Counted from the stretch's first letter, positions 17,295 to 26,932 are shown. The stretch is 64,000 bases of DNA from Rhodospirillales bacterium (GCA_023145215.1 JAGLED010000001.1:124001-188000), one strand, 5' to 3'. The notes: generated from the letters alone by a model not told the origin. A program made the numbers and translations.

Positions 17295-18731
17295 ATGCCT
17301 GACCGGATGCAACAATTCATCAAAATCGACGGGGCTATGCCCGACAAGCGCGCCGCTGCCGACCGCCGGAAGGACTTCGACGAGATATATGACGAGTACT
17401 CCGAAGAAGCCGCCGTCGATCAGGCCTCGCGGTGCGAGCAGTGCGGCATACCGTATTGCCAGGTCCACTGCCCGCTGCAGAACAATATTCCCGACTGGTT
17501 GCGACTGGCGACCGAAGGGCGGATGGAGGAAGCCTATCAAGTCTCTCAGGCGACAAATACTTTTCCGGAAGTGTGCGGCCGCATCTGCCCGCAGGACCGG
17601 CTCTGTGAAGGCTCGTGCGTTCTCGAACAGTCCCGCCACGGCACGGTGACGATCGGCGCCGTCGAAAAACACATCACGGACACGGCCTGGAAAAACGGCT
17701 GGGTCAAGGCGCCCGAGGCGCGCGCCGACCTTGGTCTATCCGTCGGGATCATCGGCGGCGGTCCGGCTGGCCTCGCGGCCGCCGACCGGCTCTGTACCAT
17801 GGGCTATCAGGTTCACGTTTATGATCGCTACGACCGCATGGGCGGCTTGCTGATCTACGGCATCCCGAATTTCAAACTCGAAAAGGACATCGTGGAACGC
17901 CGCACCAAGCTGTTGGCCGACGGCGGCGTGATCTACCACACCAATTTCGAGGTCGGGCGCGATGCATCGCTTGCAGACCTGCGCGCCGAGCATGACGCGG
18001 TCCTGATCGCGACCGGCGTCTATAACGCCCGCGAACTGCAGGCGCCGGGCGCTGGATTGAAGAATATCTTCCCGGCGATGGACTTCCTGACGGCATCAAA
18101 CCGTAAGGGCCTCGGCGATGCCGTGCCGGATTTCGACAATGGCACGCTCAACGCCGACGGCAAGGATGTCGTCGTCATCGGCGGCGGCGACACGGCGATG
18201 GACTGCGTGCGCACCGCCGTGCGCCAGGGCGCAAAGTCGGTGAAATGCCTCTACCGCCGTGACCGCGCCAACATGCCGGGCTCGCAGCGCGAAGTCGCCA
18301 ACGCGGAGGAAGAGGGCGTCGAGTTCGTCTGGCTCTCCGCGCCGGAAGCGTTCCTGGGCGACGACAAGATCGAAGCCGTCCGTGCGATCCGCATGCATTT
18401 GGGTGTGGCCGACGTGACCGGGCGCCAAACGCCGGAACCGATCAAGGATTCGAGTTTCAACATCGAAGCGGATATCGCCATTAAGGCGCTTGGGTTCGAT
18501 CCGGAAGATCTGCCGACGCTGTTCGGTGCGCCGGAATTGACCGTCACAAAATGGGGTACGATTAAAGTCAACGAACCGTCGAAGATGACCGAGCTTGAGG
18601 GCGTCTTTGCCGCCGGCGACATTTACCGCGGGGCATCGCTTGTCGTCTGGGCGATTCGAGACGGCCGCGAAGCGGCCGACGGCATTCATCAGTATCTGCA
18701 AACGCGCGCCGAACGCGCCGATGCGGCCTGA
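17295..18731 (+). CDS. gltD: Glutamate synthase (NADPH) small subunit
   Basis: A 478-residue flavoprotein subunit that feeds NADPH electrons into the large subunit. The N-terminal cysteine motifs for the [4Fe-4S] clusters are CEQCGIPYCQVHCP and CGRICPQDRLCEGSC. An FAD-binding GGGPAGLAAADRL and an NADPH-binding VVIGGGDTAMDCVRTAVRQGA follow. The ATG at 17295 gives the family-typical start MPDRMQQFIKID and has GGGAGAG six bases upstream. The frame is open further upstream but over the leader hairpins. Followed by gltB with a 13-base gap. Confidence 0.96.
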   Translation: MPDRMQQFIKIDGAMPDKRAAADRRKDFDEIYDEYSEEAAVDQASRCEQCGIPYCQVHCPLQNNIPDWLRLATEGRMEEAYQVSQATNTFPEVCGRICPQDRLCEGSCVLEQSRHGTVTIGAVEKHITDTAWKNGWVKAPEARADLGLSVGIIGGGPAGLAAADRLCTMGYQVHVYDRYDRMGGLLIYGIPNFKLEKDIVERRTKLLADGGVIYHTNFEVGRDASLADLRAEHDAVLIATGVYNARELQAPGAGLKNIFPAMDFLTASNRKGLGDAVPDFDNGTLNADGKDVVVIGGGDTAMDCVRTAVRQGAKSVKCLYRRDRANMPGSQREVANAEEEGVEFVWLSAPEAFLGDDKIEAVRAIRMHLGVADVTGRQTPEPIKDSSFNIEADIAIKALGFDPEDLPTLFGAPELTVTKWGTIKVNEPSKMTELEGVFAAGDIYRGASLVVWAIRDGREAADGIHQYLQTRAERADAA

Positions 18732-18744
18732 CGGAGGGATGAGT

Positions 18745-21700
18745 ATGAAAAAGCAATCACCTGAAACCGGTGCAGAGTTCGTCGAACGTTGGCAGCGTGA
18801 CACGGAAAGGCTCGCCCGCGAAGGCCTATACTATCCCGAAGAAGAGCATGCCTCGTGTGGCGTCGGCATGGTGGCCGCCGTCGACGGCATACCCACCCGT
18901 CGTGTTGTCGAGGCCGCCATCGAGGCGTTGAAGAAGATTTGGCACCGCGGTGCCGTCGATGCCGACGGCAAGACCGGTGACGGCGCGGGCATCCACGTCC
19001 AAATTCCGTGGGAATTCGTCAAGGAGCACATCCGTCACACGGGGCACGAACCCGCCGACGACAAGATCGCCGTCGGCATGGTGTTTCTGCCGAAAGCCGA
19101 CCTGGGCGCGCAGGAGGTCTGCCGCTCCATCGTCGAAACCGAGATTCTGCGTGCCGGATACAGCATTTACGGCTGGCGTCAGGTGCCGATCAACGTCGAT
19201 GTCATCGGCGAGAAAGCCAATGCGTCCCGCCCGGAAATCGAGCAGATCATGCTCTCGACCAGCCCGGATATTTCTTATGAGGATTTCGAGCGCGATCTGT
19301 ACGTCGTGCGCCGGCGTATCGAACGCCGCGTCCTCGCCGAACACATCAATGATTTCTACATCTGCTCGCTGAGCTGCCGCTCTGTCGTATACAAGGGCAT
19401 GTTCCTGGCGGAACAGCTGACGTCATTCTATCCCGACCTGCGGGATGACCGGTTTATCTCCAACTTCGCGATCTATCACCAGCGCTATTCGACCAACACG
19501 TTCCCGACGTGGCGCCTTGCGCAGCCGTTCCGCATGCTCGCCCACAACGGCGAGATCAACACCCTCACCGGCAACGTCAAACTGATGAAGGCGCACGAAC
19601 CCAAGATGGCCTCCGAGTTGTTCGGTGAGAACATCGAGGATTTGAAGCCCATCGTGCCGTCGCGAAGTTCCGATTCTGAAGCGCTCGACAGCGTGTTCGA
19701 ACTGCTCTGCCGCGCCGGTCGTCCGGCGCCGATGGTCAAGGCGATGACGATTCCGGAATCCATCGCCCAGAACAAGACCATGCCGCCGGAACACGAGGCG
19801 CTGTACTCTTACTGCAACGCCGTTCTCGAGCCCTGGGACGGCCCGGCCGCCATTTGCGCGCACGACGGCCGTTGGGTCGTCGCCGGCATGGACCGGAACG
19901 GTCTGCGTCCGATGCGTTACATCACGACGAGCGATGGGCTTCTCGTCGTCGGTTCCGAAGCCGGGATGGTCGAAATTCCGGATGGCACCATCACCGAAAA
20001 GGGCCGCGTCGGCCCGGGCGGCATGATCGGGATCGACCTTGAGGAAGGGAAGTTCTTCCATGACGAAGAGCTCAAATCCCTGATCGCGGGACGCAACGAT
20101 TTCGCCAAATGGACGGAACGCACCACCGCGCTCGACGACATTATCGAAGCCGCCGACGTCAAGGGTTCGATGCTGAACCCGGAAGAACTGCGCCGCCGCC
20201 AGCACTGCTTCGGGCTTTCGATGGAAGACATGGAGATGATCCTCCAGCCCATGATCGAAGGGGGCAAGGAAGCCATCGGCTCCATGGGCGACGATGCGCC
20301 GCTGGCCGTGCTGTCCGACAAGTACCGCGGCATGCATCATTTCTTCCGCCAGGCGTTCAGCCAGGTCACCAACCCGCCGATCGACAGCTTGCGCGAACGC
20401 CGGGTGATGAGCCTCAAGACGCGCCTTGGAAACCTCGGCAACATTCTGGATGAAGAGCCGAGCCAGTGCGATCTGCTGCAGCTCGAAAGCCCCGTGCTGT
20501 CGAACGCCTCATTCGAGGCCATGAAGCGTTACATGGGCGATACCGCCGCTGAAGTCGATTGCACGTTCGTACCGGAAGGTCCGGGCGCGCTGACCGAAGC
20601 ACTTGACCGGATCCGCTCGGAAGCCGAAGCCGCCGTCCGTGCCGGCAAGACGCACCTCGTTCTTTCCGATATGAACACCGGTCCTGACCGGGCGCCGGTG
20701 CCGATGATCCTTGCTGCCGGTGGCGTTCACACGCACCTGGTCCGTGAGGAGCTTCGCACCTTTACGTCGATCAACGTGCGTTCTTCGGAATGCCTGGATG
20801 TGCATTACTTCGCCGTCCTGATCGGTGTCGGCGCGACCACGGTCAATGCCTACCTGGCCGAAGAAGCCATTTACGATCGCCATCGCCGCGGCTTGCTCGA
20901 AGGCCTCTCGGTCGACGACGCGGTCGAGAACTACAAAACCGCCATCGACCAGGGACTTCTCAAGATCATGTCGAAGATGGGCATCGGTGTATTGAGTTCT
21001 TACCGTGGCGGGTACTGCTTCGAGGCGGTAGGTCTGAGCCGCGCGCTCGTCGCTGAATTCTTCCCGGGCATGGCGTCCCGAATTTCCGGCATCGGTCTTT
21101 CCGGCATCAAGAAGAACGTCGCGGCGATGCATAAGGTCGCATTCGCGCAGGATGCGATCCCCCTTCCGGTCGGCGGTTTTTACAAGTTCCGCTCTGGGGG
21201 CGAACGTCATGGCCACGACGGCAAGCTGATCCATGTGCTGCAGTCCGCCGTCGGCAACGAGTCCTATTCGCTCTACAAGAAGTTTTCAGAAGGCGTCCAC
21301 TCGCGCGCGCCGATCTTCGTCCGCGACCTTCTGGATTTCAAACCGGATAGAAAGCCGATCTCGGTCGAACAGGTCCAAAGCGTCACCGAAATCCGCAAGC
21401 GCCTGGTCGCGCCTGGAATCTCGCTTGGCGCACTCAGCCCCGAAGCCCACGAGACGCTCTCCATCGCCATGAACCGGATCGGCGCCAAGTCGGATTCCGG
21501 TGAAGGCGGCGAAGACCCTGCCCGATTCCAGCCGCGCCCGAACGGCGACAACCCGTCGAGCGCAATCAAGCAGGTCGCATCGGGACGTTTCGGCGTCACG
21601 GCCGAGTATCTGAACAACTGCCGCGAAATCGAGATCAAGGTGGCACAGGGCGCGAAGCCGGGCGAAGGCGGCCAGTTGCCGGGCTTCAAGGTCTCCAGCA

Positions 21701-23298
21701 TGATCGCCAAGCTGCGTCACGCGACGCCGGGGGTGACGTTGATCAGCCCGCCGCCGCACCACGACATTTACTCGATCGAAGATCTCGCGCAGCTTATTTA
21801 TGACCTAAAACAGATCAACCCGGACGCCAGTGTCTGCGTGAAACTGGTCGCGCGGTCCGGCGTCGGCACCATCGCCGCCGGCGTTGCCAAAGCGAAAGCC
21901 GACGTGATCCTGATTTCCGGTCATGACGGCGGCACGGGCGCGAGCCCGCAGACGTCGATCAAATACGCCGGGATCCCGTGGGAGATGGGTCTCTCGGAAG
22001 CGAACCAGGTACTGACGCTGAACCGTCTCCGTCACAAGGTGAAGCTTCGCGTCGACGGCGGGATCAAGACCGGCCGCGACGTCGTCATGGCGGCGATGCT
22101 GGGGGCCGACGAGTTCGGCATCGGCACCGCATCTCTCGTGGCGATGGGCTGCATCATGGTGCGCCAGTGCCATTCGAACACATGCCCGGTCGGTGTCTGC
22201 ACCCAGGATGAAAAGCTCCGCGAAAAGTTCACCGGCACCCCGGAAAAGGTGATGAACCTGTTCACGTTCGTCGCCGAAGAGGTGAGCGAAATTCTCGCTA
22301 AGCTCGGCTACGAATCTCTCCAGGACATTACCGGGCGTTCGGACTTGCTGTCGCAGGTCAGCCGTGGGGCATCGCACCTGGATGACCTCGACCTCAACCC
22401 GCTGCTGCAGCAGGCCGATAGCGGCGGTTATCCGCGCTACTACGACGGCGAGGGCCGCAACGAAGTGCCGGATACGCTGGATGCCCAGATCATCAAGGAC
22501 GCCATGCAGACGTTCCAGCACGGCGAGAAGATGCAGCTCACCTACGCGGTTCGCAACACGCATCGCGCCGTCGGTGCACGCACGAGTTCGATGATCACCC
22601 GCAAATACGGGATGACCGGCCTCGACCATTCTCATCTGACGGTTCGTCTGCGCGGATCGGCGGGTCAGTCGCTCGGCGCCTTCGCGGTGCAGGGCCTTGC
22701 CCTCGAAGTTCTCGGCGACGCCAATGATTATGTCGGCAAGGGCCTGTCGGGCGGGACCATCGTGTTGCGCCCGCCGGTATCGAGCCCGCTCGAGAGCGAG
22801 AAAAACACCATCATCGGGAATACGGTGCTGTACGGTGCGACCGCAGGCCGATTGTTCGCCGCCGGTCAGGCAGGTGAACGGTTCTGCGTCCGGAACTCGG
22901 GCGCAACCGCGGTCATCGAAGGCTGCGGGTCGAACGGTTGCGAATACATGACCGGCGGTCTGGCCGTGATCCTGGGCGAAGTGGGGCCGAACTTCGGCGC
23001 CGGTATGACTGGCGGCATGGCGTTCGTTTACGATCCAGACCGGCGGTTCGACCTGCAGGCCAACTCGGAAACGATCATCTGGCAGGCGGTCGAGACCGAG
23101 TACTGGCAGGACGTTCTCAAGGTTCAAGTGCAGCAGCACGTCAAGCGGACCCACTCCAAGCACGCGCTACGGCTCTTGAACGATTGGACTCGGGAGTTGC
23201 CGAACTTCCTCCAGATCGTCCCGAAGGAAATGATCGGCAAGCTTGAGCATCCGATCACCAAGGACGAAGAAGAGGGCCTCAAGTCGGCCGGCGAGTGA
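18745..23298 (+). CDS. gltB: Glutamate synthase (NADPH) large subunit
   Basis: A protein of about 1517 residues that makes two glutamates from glutamine and 2-oxoglutarate. The short propeptide ends before Cys38 (EEHASCGVGMV), the N-terminal nucleophile of the class II glutaminase domain after processing. Central and FMN-binding (beta/alpha)8 domains follow, with the 3Fe-4S cysteines in MGCIMVRQCHSNTCPVGVC. The C-terminal GXGXG beta-helix contains repeated GGxxxVLG-type turns. The ATG at 18745 is six bases from GGAGGG; an in-frame ATG at 18739 is too close to that site. It acts with GltD; with glutamine synthetase it is the main ammonium assimilation route. Confidence 0.97.
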   Translation: MKKQSPETGAEFVERWQRDTERLAREGLYYPEEEHASCGVGMVAAVDGIPTRRVVEAAIEALKKIWHRGAVDADGKTGDGAGIHVQIPWEFVKEHIRHTGHEPADDKIAVGMVFLPKADLGAQEVCRSIVETEILRAGYSIYGWRQVPINVDVIGEKANASRPEIEQIMLSTSPDISYEDFERDLYVVRRRIERRVLAEHINDFYICSLSCRSVVYKGMFLAEQLTSFYPDLRDDRFISNFAIYHQRYSTNTFPTWRLAQPFRMLAHNGEINTLTGNVKLMKAHEPKMASELFGENIEDLKPIVPSRSSDSEALDSVFELLCRAGRPAPMVKAMTIPESIAQNKTMPPEHEALYSYCNAVLEPWDGPAAICAHDGRWVVAGMDRNGLRPMRYITTSDGLLVVGSEAGMVEIPDGTITEKGRVGPGGMIGIDLEEGKFFHDEELKSLIAGRNDFAKWTERTTALDDIIEAADVKGSMLNPEELRRRQHCFGLSMEDMEMILQPMIEGGKEAIGSMGDDAPLAVLSDKYRGMHHFFRQAFSQVTNPPIDSLRERRVMSLKTRLGNLGNILDEEPSQCDLLQLESPVLSNASFEAMKRYMGDTAAEVDCTFVPEGPGALTEALDRIRSEAEAAVRAGKTHLVLSDMNTGPDRAPVPMILAAGGVHTHLVREELRTFTSINVRSSECLDVHYFAVLIGVGATTVNAYLAEEAIYDRHRRGLLEGLSVDDAVENYKTAIDQGLLKIMSKMGIGVLSSYRGGYCFEAVGLSRALVAEFFPGMASRISGIGLSGIKKNVAAMHKVAFAQDAIPLPVGGFYKFRSGGERHGHDGKLIHVLQSAVGNESYSLYKKFSEGVHSRAPIFVRDLLDFKPDRKPISVEQVQSVTEIRKRLVAPGISLGALSPEAHETLSIAMNRIGAKSDSGEGGEDPARFQPRPNGDNPSSAIKQVASGRFGVTAEYLNNCREIEIKVAQGAKPGEGGQLPGFKVSSMIAKLRHATPGVTLISPPPHHDIYSIEDLAQLIYDLKQINPDASVCVKLVARSGVGTIAAGVAKAKADVILISGHDGGTGASPQTSIKYAGIPWEMGLSEANQVLTLNRLRHKVKLRVDGGIKTGRDVVMAAMLGADEFGIGTASLVAMGCIMVRQCHSNTCPVGVCTQDEKLREKFTGTPEKVMNLFTFVAEEVSEILAKLGYESLQDITGRSDLLSQVSRGASHLDDLDLNPLLQQADSGGYPRYYDGEGRNEVPDTLDAQIIKDAMQTFQHGEKMQLTYAVRNTHRAVGARTSSMITRKYGMTGLDHSHLTVRLRGSAGQSLGAFAVQGLALEVLGDANDYVGKGLSGGTIVLRPPVSSPLESEKNTIIGNTVLYGATAGRLFAAGQAGERFCVRNSGATAVIEGCGSNGCEYMTGGLAVILGEVGPNFGAGMTGGMAFVYDPDRRFDLQANSETIIWQAVETEYWQDVLKVQVQQHVKRTHSKHALRLLNDWTRELPNFLQIVPKEMIGKLEHPITKDEEEGLKSAGE

Positions 23299-23311
23299 TC
23301 ACGGTTTTCAA

Positions 23312-23323
23312 ATGACCGGTCAT
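23312..23323. promoter_or_regulatory. Perfect 12-bp palindrome between gltB and the GATase-like gene
   Basis: ATGACCGGTCAT is a perfect palindrome in the 42-base gap between gltB and the next gene, 17 bases before its start codon. It may be an operator, or chance in a GC-rich gap. No convincing promoter element is seen next to it. Confidence 0.25.
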
Positions 23324-23340
23324 CGTCGTAGAATCGGCGC

Positions 23341-24060
23341 ATGACCGACCGTCCTGTCATTGGCGTCCTTCTGGACTATGAAGCCTCGGGCTCGTTCTCG
23401 AAACGCCCGCATTATGCGCTCCGAACGGCATACTTCGATGCCGTCTGGAAAGCGGGCGGGCTGCCCGTCGGGATCCCGTATATCGAAGAGGCGCGGGACG
23501 CTTATCTGGACAGCCTGGACGGCTTGATCGTACCTGGCGGCTTTTACCCCTTCCCGCCCGAGGTTTACGGTCGCGCGCCCAACGGCGAAGCCGTTCACCC
23601 GCGCTATGCCTTCGAACGAAACCTGATGAACGACGCGCTTGGCCGCGACCTGCCGACACTCGGCATTTGTGCCGGCATGCAGGTCATGGCTGTCGCCCGC
23701 GGCGCAACCATCTACAACGATATCGCGGGCGAGTTGGACTGCATCGTCGATCATCTGAACGAAAAACCGGCCGAGGAGGCCGCGCATACCGTCGCGATCG
23801 ATGACGGCACCCGGCTTCGCGACATCACCGGCCTTGCAGAGATTGCCGTGAACACCGCGCACAATGAGGCGCTGAAGGATATTCCGGATGGCATTGTCGT
23901 TAGCGCGAGGGCACCTGACGGGATCGTAGAGGCAATCGAATTGCCGGATCGCCGGTTCGCGATCGGCGTGCAATGGCATCCTGAATTTTTTCTGGCTGAT
24001 AACGACCCCAATTTCCGCCTGTTCGAACACCTGATCGGCGCGGCCGGGTCGACTTCGTGA
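23341..24060 (+). CDS. Class I glutamine amidotransferase-like gamma-glutamyl hydrolase (PuuD-type)
   Basis: A 239-residue protein of peptidase family C26. The catalytic Cys is in TLGICAGMQVMAV (around residue 104), and the His and Glu are in VQWHPEFF near the C-terminus. The family includes PuuD, which hydrolyses gamma-glutamyl-GABA in putrescine degradation. The other puu genes are absent here. It ends in a GTGA overlap with the next gene. Being next to gltBD suggests glutamate-related metabolism, but the exact gamma-glutamyl substrate is not determined by the sequence. Confidence 0.82.
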   Translation: MTDRPVIGVLLDYEASGSFSKRPHYALRTAYFDAVWKAGGLPVGIPYIEEARDAYLDSLDGLIVPGGFYPFPPEVYGRAPNGEAVHPRYAFERNLMNDALGRDLPTLGICAGMQVMAVARGATIYNDIAGELDCIVDHLNEKPAEEAAHTVAIDDGTRLRDITGLAEIAVNTAHNEALKDIPDGIVVSARAPDGIVEAIELPDRRFAIGVQWHPEFFLADNDPNFRLFEHLIGAAGSTS

Positions 24061-24887
24061 GCATCAGGGATTCCGTGATCGGTGTCGCCGGCTGCGGCGC
24101 AATGGGTTTGCCGATGGCGGAAAACTTGCTCGCTGCCGGTTTCGACGCCTGGGGGTTCGACGTTCGGTCCGTGGATGCGTCGGATAATCTCAAGAACAGG
24201 ATGATCACGGATCCTTCGGCATTCGCCTCAAAAGTCGAGACCGTGATCTCGGTGGTCAGGGATATCCCCGAAACCGAAGCACTCCTGTTCGAAGATCAGG
24301 CCGTCATGCGCTCCGCCGACCATCCGAAGACGCTGGTGCTCTCGTCGACGCTTTCGCCGCGCTACGTCCGTGACGTCGCGAGCCGCGTGCCCGACGACGT
24401 TGCGGTGATCGATGCACCAATGTCCGGCGCCCCCTATCGCGCAAGGGACGGCAGCTTGACGTTCATGGTCGGCGGTGACGCCGACGCCGTGCAGCTATTG
24501 ATGCAGGCTTTCGAAGCGATGGGGGAACAGGTGCATCATCTGGGCCCTGTCGGTGCCGGCGCCGCCTGCAAGGTCGCGAACAACCTGTGTGCCGCAGCCG
24601 GCGTCGTCGCCGTGAGACGCGCGCTGAAGGCTGCGTCGGCATATGGGATCGAAGCCGGAAAACTCCTCGATGTCATGCGGACATCGTCCGGTGCGACCTG
24701 GTATGGCGACAATCTTCAAAAGATCGACTGGGCCGGTGAGGGATACGATCCGGCCAACACCATTGGTATTCTTGAGAAAGACGTGAAGAGTTTCATGGAT
24801 GCACTCGATGGCATTGACGACATGACGACCGGTCCGTTCGAAGAGGCGATCGTCGCAGAAATCCGCAGGATGGAGCCGCTCTTATGA
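24057..24887 (+). CDS. 3-hydroxyisobutyrate dehydrogenase-family NAD(P)-dependent oxidoreductase
   Basis: A 276-residue beta-hydroxyacid dehydrogenase. The Rossmann motif is GVAGCGAMGLPMAENLLAAGFDAWGFD (residues 8-34), then the substrate-loop equivalent VIDAPMSGAPYRARDGSLTFMVGG and the catalytic Lys in GAGAACKVANNLC. A GTG start overlaps the stop of the previous gene (GTGA), and the end overlaps the DUF423 gene by 4 bases, so the three are translationally coupled. Substrate preference among 3-hydroxyisobutyrate, tartronate semialdehyde or others cannot be read from the sequence. Confidence 0.85.
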   Translation: MSIRDSVIGVAGCGAMGLPMAENLLAAGFDAWGFDVRSVDASDNLKNRMITDPSAFASKVETVISVVRDIPETEALLFEDQAVMRSADHPKTLVLSSTLSPRYVRDVASRVPDDVAVIDAPMSGAPYRARDGSLTFMVGGDADAVQLLMQAFEAMGEQVHHLGPVGAGAACKVANNLCAAAGVVAVRRALKAASAYGIEAGKLLDVMRTSSGATWYGDNLQKIDWAGEGYDPANTIGILEKDVKSFMDALDGIDDMTTGPFEEAIVAEIRRMEPLL

Positions 24888-25276
24888 CGGCACAGGCTGC
24901 TGAACGCGAACCGCTTTGTGCGCTAGCCGCGATTGCCGCCGCCGCGGCTGTCGGCCTCGGCGCCTATGGCGCCCATGGACTTGCCGTCGACGATTTTCTT
25001 TTGGATGTCTGGCGTACGGCTGTCGCCTTTCAAATGTGGCATGCGCTGGGTGCGTTCGCCTGTGTCTGGCTCGCGAGCCGGAAATCGGGCCGGGCGGCGA
25101 GCCTTGCCCGCATCTCAGGTTGGCTTCTGATCGTGGGTGCGCTGTCGTTTTCTTCTTCGTTGTATGCCTTTGTTCTGATGGGCGACGTCCCCGTGCAGGG
25201 GCTCGCGCCAGCGGGGGGCATGATCATGATGGCGGGCTGGTCATTGCTGGCGGTCGCCGCAGTCCGCCGCAGCTAA
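24884..25276 (+). CDS. DUF423 (YgdD/TMEM256-like) membrane protein
   Basis: A 130-residue protein with four hydrophobic segments and the family signature GLGAYGAHGL near residue 25 plus the WHALGAF segment. The DUF423 family is widespread but without assigned biochemistry. It is coupled to the preceding dehydrogenase by an ATGA overlap. A membrane role is clear; anything further is not supported. Confidence 0.8.
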   Translation: MTAQAAEREPLCALAAIAAAAAVGLGAYGAHGLAVDDFLLDVWRTAVAFQMWHALGAFACVWLASRKSGRAASLARISGWLLIVGALSFSSSLYAFVLMGDVPVQGLAPAGGMIMMAGWSLLAVAAVRRS

Positions 25277-25375
25277 CGGGACCGATGGAAACTTTCTGTC
25301 ACAATCAAATACTTCACGCGCCGGAATGCACCGGGTAGGTTCATGACTTAATCAATCAGGGGGCGTTGGGGACAC

Positions 25376-26368
25376 ATGCGCGAACGGGTATTTCTGCTGC
25401 TGGATGCCGGTCATTCGGAAGAACCGATGGCGCGGTTTGTCGACATCTTCCTGATATCCCTTATTTCGCTCAACGTCATCGCGGTCATCTTCGAATCCAT
25501 GCCTGAGGTTTATGCCCAGTACGGCCCGTGGTTCGATGCATTCGAGATTTTCTCGGTCGGCGTCTTCACCGTCGAATACGTTCTGCGCGTCTGGTCCGCG
25601 GTCGAAAGCCGGAACCCGCGCTTCAAATCGTCCGTCAAAGGGCGCATCCGCTTCATGTTGTCGCCGCTGGCCCTGATCGATCTGATCGTTCTGTTGCCGT
25701 TTTATCTGAGTTCTCTGATCGGCGTCGATCTTAGGATGCTGCGTGCGCTCCGGCTATTGCGCGCCTTCCGGCTGACCCGCTACGCCAACTCGATGAACCT
25801 GCTGCTACAGGTGCTTCGCGACGAAGGCCCGGTTATTTCGGCGGCGCTTTTCGTCCTGCTGATGATGATCACGGTTGCGGCGAGCATTACCTATCTCGCC
25901 GAGCATAAAACGCAACCGGAGGCATTTGCGTCCATTCCCCATGCCCTCTGGTGGGCCGTCGTGACCATGACCACAATCGGCTACGGTGACGTGGTGCCGA
26001 TGACGTTGATTGGGCGCATCTGCGCCTCCGTCATCGGGATTATCAGCGTCGGCATGGTCGCACTTCCCGCAGGCATTCTGGCGTCCGGCTTCAACGAAGC
26101 ACTGCATCAGCGTCGTCGAAAATATGAGCGACTCGTCGATGACGTGCTCGAGGACGGCGTCATCGATCCCGACGAACACCGTGAACTCAGGCAACTCCAG
26201 GAAGAACTCGGCCTGACCCAGCACGAAGCTGCGTCGATCCTCAAGGCAGGTTACCGCAAACTCAATCAGTCGACGGAGATCTGCGCCGAATGCGGCAAGA
26301 TCGTCCTCATCACCGGACCCGATAGTCCGGAGGAAGGAACGCCGAAAAGGCTTTCGAAATTCGGTTAG
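25376..26368 (+). CDS. Voltage-gated potassium channel, six-transmembrane type
   Basis: A 330-residue channel. Helices S1-S3 occupy about residues 20-115. S4 carries arginines every third residue from R120 to R135 (RMLRALRLLRAFRLTR). The pore filter is TTIGYGD at 199-205, typical of K+ selectivity. The S6 helix is followed by a charged cytoplasmic tail of about 85 residues with predicted helix content and a C-terminal CAEC pair (Cys303/Cys306), which could bind a metal or act as a redox switch; a single CxxC is only half a zinc site. Its stop codon overlaps the stop of the convergent Fur-box gene. It is monocistronic. Confidence 0.88.
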   Translation: MRERVFLLLDAGHSEEPMARFVDIFLISLISLNVIAVIFESMPEVYAQYGPWFDAFEIFSVGVFTVEYVLRVWSAVESRNPRFKSSVKGRIRFMLSPLALIDLIVLLPFYLSSLIGVDLRMLRALRLLRAFRLTRYANSMNLLLQVLRDEGPVISAALFVLLMMITVAASITYLAEHKTQPEAFASIPHALWWAVVTMTTIGYGDVVPMTLIGRICASVIGIISVGMVALPAGILASGFNEALHQRRRKYERLVDDVLEDGVIDPDEHRELRQLQEELGLTQHEAASILKAGYRKLNQSTEICAECGKIVLITGPDSPEEGTPKRLSKFG

Positions 26369-26859
26369 GCGACGGCGCGAATTTCCCGATTGTACACGGG
26401 CGGCGGCGATACATCTCGGGGCGGCGCCACAATCAATCCCCCCATCATGAAGGCACGGCCCAGTTCCCCGGCAACCGCAAGGACCGTGCCATGGCATGTC
26501 ACCGGCAGCAGCAATGTCGCGATCGCGCCGGCGTGTGGCCGACGGTCATGCAGCACGGCACCGATCATTGCGAGCAACGCGCGTTCGTCCGGCGTCACGC
26601 CGACACTTCCCGGGCGCATCAGATAGAACGTTCGCCGGGTCTGAAGACCCAGGATATGTCCCAGTAGTTTGATGGCCTTGGCGGCGCGCTCTCCGGCGGG
26701 ATGTCCGAGTTCATGACACAGGCGGCGGCGGATATAGGTCATATTTTCGGGGTCTTGCGACCACAGCCGAAAACTGTCCAGAAGCATCACTTCCGGGCGG
26801 CAGAATCGCGTCTCATCGTTGCATATGATCTTTTTATCGGCAGATCGCAGCATCGTCAT
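26365..26859 (-). CDS. Unrecognised protein with an HExxH motif, preceded by a Fur box
   Basis: A 164-residue protein that I do not recognise. The start at 26859 is chosen because GGAGGG lies five bases upstream; a frame from 26907 would have to be translated through the promoter. It contains four or more cysteines and the sequence CHELGH near residues 48-53, which has the form of an HExxH zinc-peptidase motif, with a further His about 15 residues later (KLLGH). It also carries a hydrophobic stretch around AIATLLLPVTCHGTVLAVAGELG. There is no signal peptide. A strong Fur-box match lies just upstream, so expression is probably raised in iron limitation. The HELGH motif may be coincidental, since the remaining protease fold is not evident. 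Confidence 0.6.
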   Translation of the reverse strand: MTMLRSADKKIICNDETRFCRPEVMLLDSFRLWSQDPENMTYIRRRLCHELGHPAGERAAKAIKLLGHILGLQTRRTFYLMRPGSVGVTPDERALLAMIGAVLHDRRPHAGAIATLLLPVTCHGTVLAVAGELGRAFMMGGLIVAPPRDVSPPPVYNREIRAVA

Positions 26860-26913
26860 CGTATCCCTCCCAGCGCATTCTTGATTGGAGGAATAACATA
26901 TTTTCATCTATGT

Positions 26914-26932
26914 GCAAATGATAATCATTCTC
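26914..26932 (-). promoter_or_regulatory. Fur box
   Basis: On the minus strand the 19 bases GAGAATGATTATCATTTGC match the classical consensus GATAATGATTATCATTATC at 16 of 19 positions and contain the palindromic core AATGATTATCATT. It lies between folC and the downstream 164-residue protein gene, 55 bases before its start. It overlaps a possible -35 element TTGCAC (26912-26917) with TATTCC 16 bases on, so Fur-iron binding would block the promoter. Confidence 0.75.

Noticed and set aside
18595-18744. Upstream extension of the gltB frame into gltD
   Set aside because: The family start and the RBS GGAGGG point to 18745; the extension reads gltD in another frame.
21805-23163. A 452-codon open frame opposite gltB
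   Set aside because: Antisense of the FMN and beta-helix domains of glutamate synthase; no family features.
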